Shown one piece after another: positions 6,707 through 10,915 of a DNA stretch of 10,915 nucleotides. Position 1 is the stretch's first letter. Each line of letters starts with the position of its first letter. A program made the translations under genes and the position numbers. The stretch is from an uncultured Lachnospiraceae bacterium (GTDB taxonomy: Bacteria > Bacillota > Clostridia > Lachnospirales > Lachnospiraceae), in NCBI GenBank assembly GCA_946537585.1, contig CAMNFX010000025.1:1-10915 (forward strand), read 5' to 3'. Under the pieces are notes generated by a model. The model was not told the DNA's origin. It saw nothing but the letters and a program-made list of their open reading frames with translations, and searched no databases.

Positions 6707-6835
6707 TGTTTGCTGTCAAATATGGGATTGTATTTGATTTATGAACTTTCCCGGAACCTTCTGATGTAATCCGGTCTTAAAAATCTTCCAGGCACGTTCG
6801 TCTGCTATTTCAGTCTATTCAGGGAAAGCTCTGCT

Positions 6836-7924
6836 TTACAGGATATGCACGTTCTTCGGGTCAAAGACCACGAAAGCCGAGTCGCCGACGTCATAGATCT
6901 TCTTGTTCTTCGGATTGAAGTCTGTGATCTTGACCAGGGTGTCTCCGACCATGACATGATAGTTCTGGTAGCTTCCCATGAAGCAGCTTAGGACAACCTT
7001 GCAGGGAAGCTGACCTTCGTCCGCCAGGACTGCTGACTCAGGACGAAGCACAAGTTCGCACGGGTCGCCGACATTAAGATGTCCGACTTCCTGAACTTCG
7101 ACCTTGTCTTCCCCGATCCTGGCAACGCCAGTTGCCTTGTCATCGCTGCCGTTTTTCTCGACCAGAGTTCCCTTCAGGAAGTTGGCCTCGCCGATGAAGT
7201 CTGCAACAAACTCATTCTTCGGATGGTAGTAGATCTCCTGCGGCGTTCCGATCTGAGAAACAACGCCTTTCTCCATGATAATGATCTGATCAGAGATCGC
7301 CATTGCCTCGCTTTGGTCGTGAGTGACATAAATTGCCGTGATGCCGGCTTCCTGCTGAATACGGCGGATCTCAGTCCTCATCTGGACTCTGAGCTTGGCA
7401 TCCAAATTGGAAAGCGGTTCATCAAAGAGCAGGACACCCGGTTCCAGCACCAGGGCACGGGCAAGCGCCACACGCTGCTGCTGGCCGCCGGAAAGCTGGT
7501 TCGTCATACGGGACTCCATACCCTCAAGGCCCACCAGTGCCAGGATATCCGTGACCTTCTGTTTGATCGTCGCCCTGTCATATTTTCGAAGCCGTAATCC
7601 ATAGGCGACATTATCGAAAATGTTGTAATGCGGCAGCAGCGCATAGCTCTGGAAAACCATAGCTGTGTCACGCTTGTTAGGCGTCAGTGCATTGATCGGC
7701 TCGCCACCGAGATAGATTTCGCCTTCGTCCGGGCTTTCAAAACCTGCGATCATTCGGAGCGTCGTCGTTTTTCCGCAGCCGGAAGGTCCGAGCAGTGTCA
7801 CGAAAGTGCCGGGTTCAATGTTCAGCGAAGTATCAAAGACTGCGTAAAACTCTTTTTTCGTTTTAGGATCTTTATAGATCTTGGAAACGTGTTCAAGGCG
7901 TACGCCTTTTTTCTCTTTTGCCAT
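6836..7924 (-). CDS. ABC transporter ATP-binding protein, Fbp/Afu/Pot-type importer (362 aa)
   Basis: This is the cytoplasmic ATPase that drives the importer. All motifs are intact: Walker A GPSGCGKTT (46-54), Q-loop Gln92 in MVFQSYALLPH, signature LSGGQQQ (144-150) with RVALARAL after it, Walker B VLLFDEP (164-170), D-loop SNLD, and H-loop His202 in YVTHDQSEAM. Residues about 245-362 form a C-terminal beta-rich extension of the TOBE/OB type, with the LVLRPES pattern typical of importer ATPases such as FbpC, AfuC and PotA; this part often binds regulators or the substrate. The length is normal for the class. ATG at 7924 has AAGGGA about 10 bases upstream. It is the last gene of the operon, 94 bases after the permease stop. 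The ATPase sequence alone does not fix the substrate. Confidence 0.95.
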   Translation of the reverse strand: MAKEKKGVRLEHVSKIYKDPKTKKEFYAVFDTSLNIEPGTFVTLLGPSGCGKTTTLRMIAGFESPDEGEIYLGGEPINALTPNKRDTAMVFQSYALLPHYNIFDNVAYGLRLRKYDRATIKQKVTDILALVGLEGMESRMTNQLSGGQQQRVALARALVLEPGVLLFDEPLSNLDAKLRVQMRTEIRRIQQEAGITAIYVTHDQSEAMAISDQIIIMEKGVVSQIGTPQEIYYHPKNEFVADFIGEANFLKGTLVEKNGSDDKATGVARIGEDKVEVQEVGHLNVGDPCELVLRPESAVLADEGQLPCKVVLSCFMGSYQNYHVMVGDTLVKITDFNPKNKKIYDVGDSAFVVFDPKNVHIL

Positions 7925-8018
7925 TTCTTTAATATCCCTTCTGCGAAAATCCCTTCTGTTTATACCGGTGCCCCGCTCTCATACATCCGGCAGGACACAT
8001 CAGACCAACAGACAGGCT

Positions 8019-9722
8019 TTATTCCGTCACGCGGCTCGTTCCGAAGTATTTGATGAAAAGGTTCATCAGCAGCACGCTGGTATAGGTGATCACGATCAGG
8101 ATGGTCGCGAAGGCGCAGGCGATGCCGTAAGCGCCCTTTTCCGCAAATTCATTGATCTGCACGGTAATGAGCAGAAACTGCGGCGTAACCAGCAGGATGA
8201 TCGCGCTGATAGCGGTGATGCTCCGGACAAAGGCGGTGACCAGACCGCTTAAGAAGCTGTCCTTGATCAGCGGCAGTGTAACTGTCATAAATACCTTGAA
8301 ACTGTCGGCGCCCATGTCGTACGCTGATTCTTCAATACTCTTATCGATCTGCCGCAGGGCCGAGATACCGCTTCTTGTTCCGGTCGGAAGGCTTCTGACG
8401 ATAAAGACAATGATCAGGATCGCGGCGGAGCCGTAGAGCCCCTGCAGAATGCCGGTATGAAACAGGCCGCCGGAAAATCCGCGGATATATCCGATACCAA
8501 GAACCGTGCCTGGCACCGCCATCGCAAGCATGGAAACAGCCTCGATAAATCCTTTGGACTTAAAGTTCCTCTTTACGACCAGATAGGAAATGATCATCGA
8601 AAGCAAAGCTGTGATCGGCGACGCGATCAGCGACAGCAGGAAGGAATCGCGGAAAGCCTTGAATCCTTTGTAGCGGGTAAATACCTGGGCGAACCACTTG
8701 GTGGTCAGATGGAAATCATAGCCCCAGGTCTTGAACAGCGCGCCGAAGGGCACGCAGATGTACATGAGAACAACAAACAGCGCCATTAAAGTGCAGAGGA
8801 TCGACAGCGGAACGGTCACGCTCCTGTCCGTGATCATCATACGGGCCCTGCTGGCCTTACCCGACAGGGTCGCCGTGCTCTTTGCCTCCAGATAGTATTT
8901 CTGGACAATGAACATCAGCAGCGTAATACATAGCAGAACGACAGCCATTGCCGCCGCACCCTGCTTATCATACGCGCCGGTGATCTGCAGGTAAATGGTG
9001 GTCGCCAGTGTATCGTAGGAACCACCGATGATCATCGGGTTCGCGAAGTCGGCGATCGATTCGATAAAGGTGACCAGAAACGCGTTTCCAAGACCCGGGA
9101 GGATCAGCGGAAGCGTCACGGAACTGAATACCTTGAACCGGGACGCGCCCATGTCACGGGCCGCTTCTTCCAGAGACGGGTCAATATTTTTCAAAAGGCC
9201 CTTCATCATCATGTAGCAGACCGGGAAGAAAGTCAGGGTCTGCACAATCACAATTCCCCAGAAACCATACACGCTGTTGTCATAGATGTGCAGAAGATAC
9301 CGGGTGATGATACCGGATTTGCCGAACAGCATGATCATGGAAAGGGAAAGGACGAACGGCGGGGACACAACAGGCAACATGGAAACCACCTTGAAGAGTC
9401 CCTCAAGAAGTTTGGTTTTCAACTCCACATAAACTTCCACATAGGCAAACAGCAGGCCGATCAGAGAAGACGCAATGCCGACCAGAAATCCCACTTTCAG
9501 AGTATTGGTGATAGCCCTGCGGAAATTGCTCATCGCCATAATGCGGCGGAACACGTCCAGTGTAAAGCCTTTTTCAGTCAGAAAACTGTCAACCAGCAGG
9601 ATGGCGAGAGGATAAAGGATAAACAATGTAAGAAAGGCGATCAGCAAGACGATCGTCGTCACCATGATCGGATCCGCGAAGAATTTCTGACGGTCCAGTT
9701 TGGATCCCTGTTTTCCTGCCAT
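8019..9722 (-). CDS. ABC transporter permease, fused double-domain type (567 aa)
   Basis: This membrane protein forms the whole channel of the importer, because two permease halves are joined in one chain. Each half carries the EAA loop that contacts the ATPase: EEAARDMGASRFKVF at 185-199 and EESAYDMGADSFKVF at 464-478, both followed by a TLPLI segment. About twelve membrane segments are visible, starting at 20-45. A hydrophilic linker (about 277-302) separates the halves. Length and layout fit the FbpB/AfuB class of ferric iron or sugar-phosphate importers. ATG at 9722 is chosen because AGGAG stands 7 bases upstream; a GTG at 9773 in the same frame would begin inside a terminator hairpin. 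The gene stands between those for the binding protein and the ATPase. Confidence 0.94.
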   Translation of the reverse strand: MAGKQGSKLDRQKFFADPIMVTTIVLLIAFLTLFILYPLAILLVDSFLTEKGFTLDVFRRIMAMSNFRRAITNTLKVGFLVGIASSLIGLLFAYVEVYVELKTKLLEGLFKVVSMLPVVSPPFVLSLSMIMLFGKSGIITRYLLHIYDNSVYGFWGIVIVQTLTFFPVCYMMMKGLLKNIDPSLEEAARDMGASRFKVFSSVTLPLILPGLGNAFLVTFIESIADFANPMIIGGSYDTLATTIYLQITGAYDKQGAAAMAVVLLCITLLMFIVQKYYLEAKSTATLSGKASRARMMITDRSVTVPLSILCTLMALFVVLMYICVPFGALFKTWGYDFHLTTKWFAQVFTRYKGFKAFRDSFLLSLIASPITALLSMIISYLVVKRNFKSKGFIEAVSMLAMAVPGTVLGIGYIRGFSGGLFHTGILQGLYGSAAILIIVFIVRSLPTGTRSGISALRQIDKSIEESAYDMGADSFKVFMTVTLPLIKDSFLSGLVTAFVRSITAISAIILLVTPQFLLITVQINEFAEKGAYGIACAFATILIVITYTSVLLMNLFIKYFGTSRVTE

Positions 9723-9729
9723 AATATCT

Positions 9730-9734
9730 CTCCT
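9730..9734 (-). promoter_or_regulatory. Ribosome binding site that decides the permease start
   Basis: AGGAG followed by AGATATT places the site 7 bases before the ATG at 9722. It supports the 567-residue protein over a longer reading from a GTG at 9773. Confidence 0.8.
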
Positions 9735-9744
9735 GAATCTCTTT

Positions 9745-9780
9745 AAAAATAGGGGGCGGGTGAGCGATTTCACCCGCCCC
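9745..9780 (-). terminator. Intercistronic terminator between binding-protein and permease genes
   Basis: On the minus strand GGGGCGGGTG and CACCCGCCCC form a perfect, very GC-rich 10-base-pair stem with an 8-base loop, followed by CCTATTTTTAAA. It starts about 45 bases after the binding-protein stop and ends about 10 bases before the permease ribosome binding site. In ABC import operons such hairpins commonly lower transcription of the downstream genes or protect the upstream message, giving excess binding protein. Confidence 0.8.
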
Positions 9781-9824
9781 GTCTGCTTTATGGTGTTTTC
9801 GTTTCAGTCAGTAAGGCTTTGATC

Positions 9825-10915
9825 TTATTCCGTCTGGAATCTGTCATCCGCAGCACTGCCGAGAGCATTCATGACCTCTTCGACATACTTGGTGGTGTTC
9901 GCCTTGGCATCCTCGAAGTCATACTCCATGACATTTTCCGGATCCAGGCCAAACTCTGCAGCAGCTTCCGGCTGCTTTGCATTGTCGATGGTCAGGAACT
10001 GATAAGAACCGTTCTGTGCAGCCAGCTCGACGCAGTCAGGGCTCAGCGCGTATTCGATCCACAGTTTTGCAGCATTCGGATGTTTGCATCCCTTGAAGAT
10101 CGCAGTTGCGCCGACCTCGAAGGATGTTCCGGAGGACGGGATGATCAGCCCGATGTTTCCATAGCCGTTGTCGACGATCTGGGTAATGCCGTCATGAAGG
10201 AATCCGATGCCGATGGTGCACTCGCCGGTGCCGACATTCTTGGACGGGCCGGATCCGGACTTGGTGTAAACTTCAATGTTCTTGTCAAGATCTACCAGAT
10301 ACTGGATACCCTCGTCGTGACCATATTTCTGAATCATCGTGTTGACGACCAGCTTTGCGGTGCCGGCGGTATTGTAGTTGGACAGCCAGATCAGACCCTT
10401 GTACTTCGGATCAAGCAGATCCTTCCAGTCCTGCGGAGCCTCGATACCCATGCGGTCCAAGTCATCCTTGTTGACCATGAAGCCTAAGATTCCCTTATAA
10501 ATGCCATACCAGTAACCGTCTTTATCGCGGTATGCCGGAGAAAGCAGGTGACTTGCGTTCTCTGCCTCATAAGCCTCCAGCAGGCCTTCTCCCGCTACAA
10601 CATTGTAAGGATCGGTGGTGCCGCCAAACCAGACATCCGCAGAGGGATTGCCGTTTTCTTCCTCGATCTTGGCCTGGACCTCTCCGGTAGAAAGACGCTG
10701 ATACTGTACCTTGATGCCGTACATCTTCTCGAAGTTCTCGCAGGCAGCTGCCAGATAATCCTCCTCGCAGGAGCCATACACGACCAGCTCGCCTTCCGCC
10801 TTTGCCGCGTCCGCCAGGGAAGCATCTGCCGGTTCTGCCGCCTCAGCCGCCTCGGTTGCCGCAGGAGCCGGAGCAGCCTCTGAAGCTGCAGGAGCCGGCT
10901 TGGAGCCGCAGGCAG
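9825..10915 (-). CDS. Substrate-binding lipoprotein of the ABC importer, 5' end outside window
   Basis: The frame stays open to the right edge, so the gene is partial at its start. The first residues seen are ACGSK, a lipobox end with the lipidated Cys at 10908-10910; the signal peptide lies outside. Counting from this Cys, residues 5-30 are an Ala/Pro/Glu linker and 40 onward is the binding fold, about 361 residues in all. The motif STGEVQAKI...NPSADVWFGG (74-97) is typical of the FbpA/AfuA class of extracellular solute-binding proteins. Iron-binding members use a neighbouring Tyr-Tyr pair in the second lobe. The matching segment here, GIGFLHDG (about 234-241), has His-Asp instead, with a Glu 25 residues later. 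I recall a His-Asp and Glu arrangement in AfuA, a hexose-phosphate binder. The ligand may therefore be a sugar phosphate rather than ferric iron; this is inference. It is the first gene seen in the operon. Confidence 0.93.
   Translation of the reverse strand, partial: ACGSKPAPAASEAAPAPAATEAAEAAEPADASLADAAKAEGELVVYGSCEEDYLAAACENFEKMYGIKVQYQRLSTGEVQAKIEEENGNPSADVWFGGTTDPYNVVAGEGLLEAYEAENASHLLSPAYRDKDGYWYGIYKGILGFMVNKDDLDRMGIEAPQDWKDLLDPKYKGLIWLSNYNTAGTAKLVVNTMIQKYGHDEGIQYLVDLDKNIEVYTKSGSGPSKNVGTGECTIGIGFLHDGITQIVDNGYGNIGLIIPSSGTSFEVGATAIFKGCKHPNAAKLWIEYALSPDCVELAAQNGSYQFLTIDNAKQPEAAAEFGLDPENVMEYDFEDAKANTTKYVEEVMNALGSAADDRFQTE

Larger units (their letters stand above)
5913..6835. other. Intergenic region of about 920 bases between the two operons
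   Basis: No convincing protein gene is present. The left part (5913-6300) is clearly AT-richer than the flanking genes and holds the leader candidate and its promoter. The centre (6308-6410) switches abruptly to very GC-rich, stem-loop-forming sequence with T-arm-like boxes. The stretch 6480-6665 is AT-rich again with nothing I can name, and 6707-6835 after the operon terminator is featureless. A 143-codon open frame (6126-6557, minus) crosses these repeats and is not believable as a gene. Confidence 0.7.

Noticed and set aside
6716..6814. Short minus-strand open frame after the ATPase gene reading ADERAWKIFKTG
   Set aside because: It looks slightly protein-like, but has no start codon with a ribosome binding site and is only about 33 codons; at most a remnant.

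Overview
The window looks like a piece of chromosome from a low-to-mid GC Firmicute, most likely a gut Clostridia or Lachnospiraceae-type bacterium. The evidence is strong AGGAG ribosome binding sites, a lipoprotein-type binding protein whose lipobox ends in Ala-Cys, intrinsic terminators with U tracts, and a style of large secreted protein and zinc-ribbon membrane protein that I associate with that group. The taxonomic call is an inference, because there is no rRNA or other marker gene. All five convincing genes are on the minus strand, so they read from the right edge to the left edge.

Right half (about 6666-10915): a complete-looking ABC import operon in the order substrate-binding lipoprotein (5' end cut by the window edge), a double-length permease carrying two EAA loops, and an ATPase with a C-terminal TOBE-type region. 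It belongs to the Fbp/Afu (ferric iron or sugar-phosphate) class. A GC-rich terminator hairpin lies between the binding-protein and permease genes, which fits extra expression of the binding protein. Another hairpin about 130 bases past the ATPase probably ends the operon. The binding protein lacks the Tyr-Tyr iron ligand pair where it would be expected and has a His-Asp pair instead, so sugar phosphate is at least as plausible a ligand as iron.

Middle (5820-6835): about 1 kb without a convincing protein gene. From left to right it holds an excellent minus-strand intrinsic terminator (5871-5912), a leader or small-RNA candidate (about 5871-6066) behind a TATAAT promoter (6073-6102), AT-rich sequence, and then a compact GC-rich block (6261-6476). 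This block is built of stem-loops, a 15-base direct repeat, and two copies in opposite orientation of a tRNA T-arm-like box (GTTCGATCCCCG). It looks like a dispersed repeat or a relic of integration at a tRNA gene.

Left half (1-5819): a two-gene, tightly coupled unit. The first gene encodes a 343-residue protein with two zinc ribbons and several membrane segments. Fifteen bases later comes a gene for a 1566-residue exported protein with a signal peptide, a duplicated N-terminal domain, a Gly/Ala-rich hydrophobic segment followed by a Lys run, beta-rich middle domains, helical regions and a distinctive C-terminal domain. A ribosome binding site at the left edge suggests that a third gene follows. 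I know no assigned function for this pair. Because the only good promoter I see lies upstream of the terminator, the pair may be controlled by transcription attenuation in its leader. That unit and its leader RNA are the best candidates for something undescribed.
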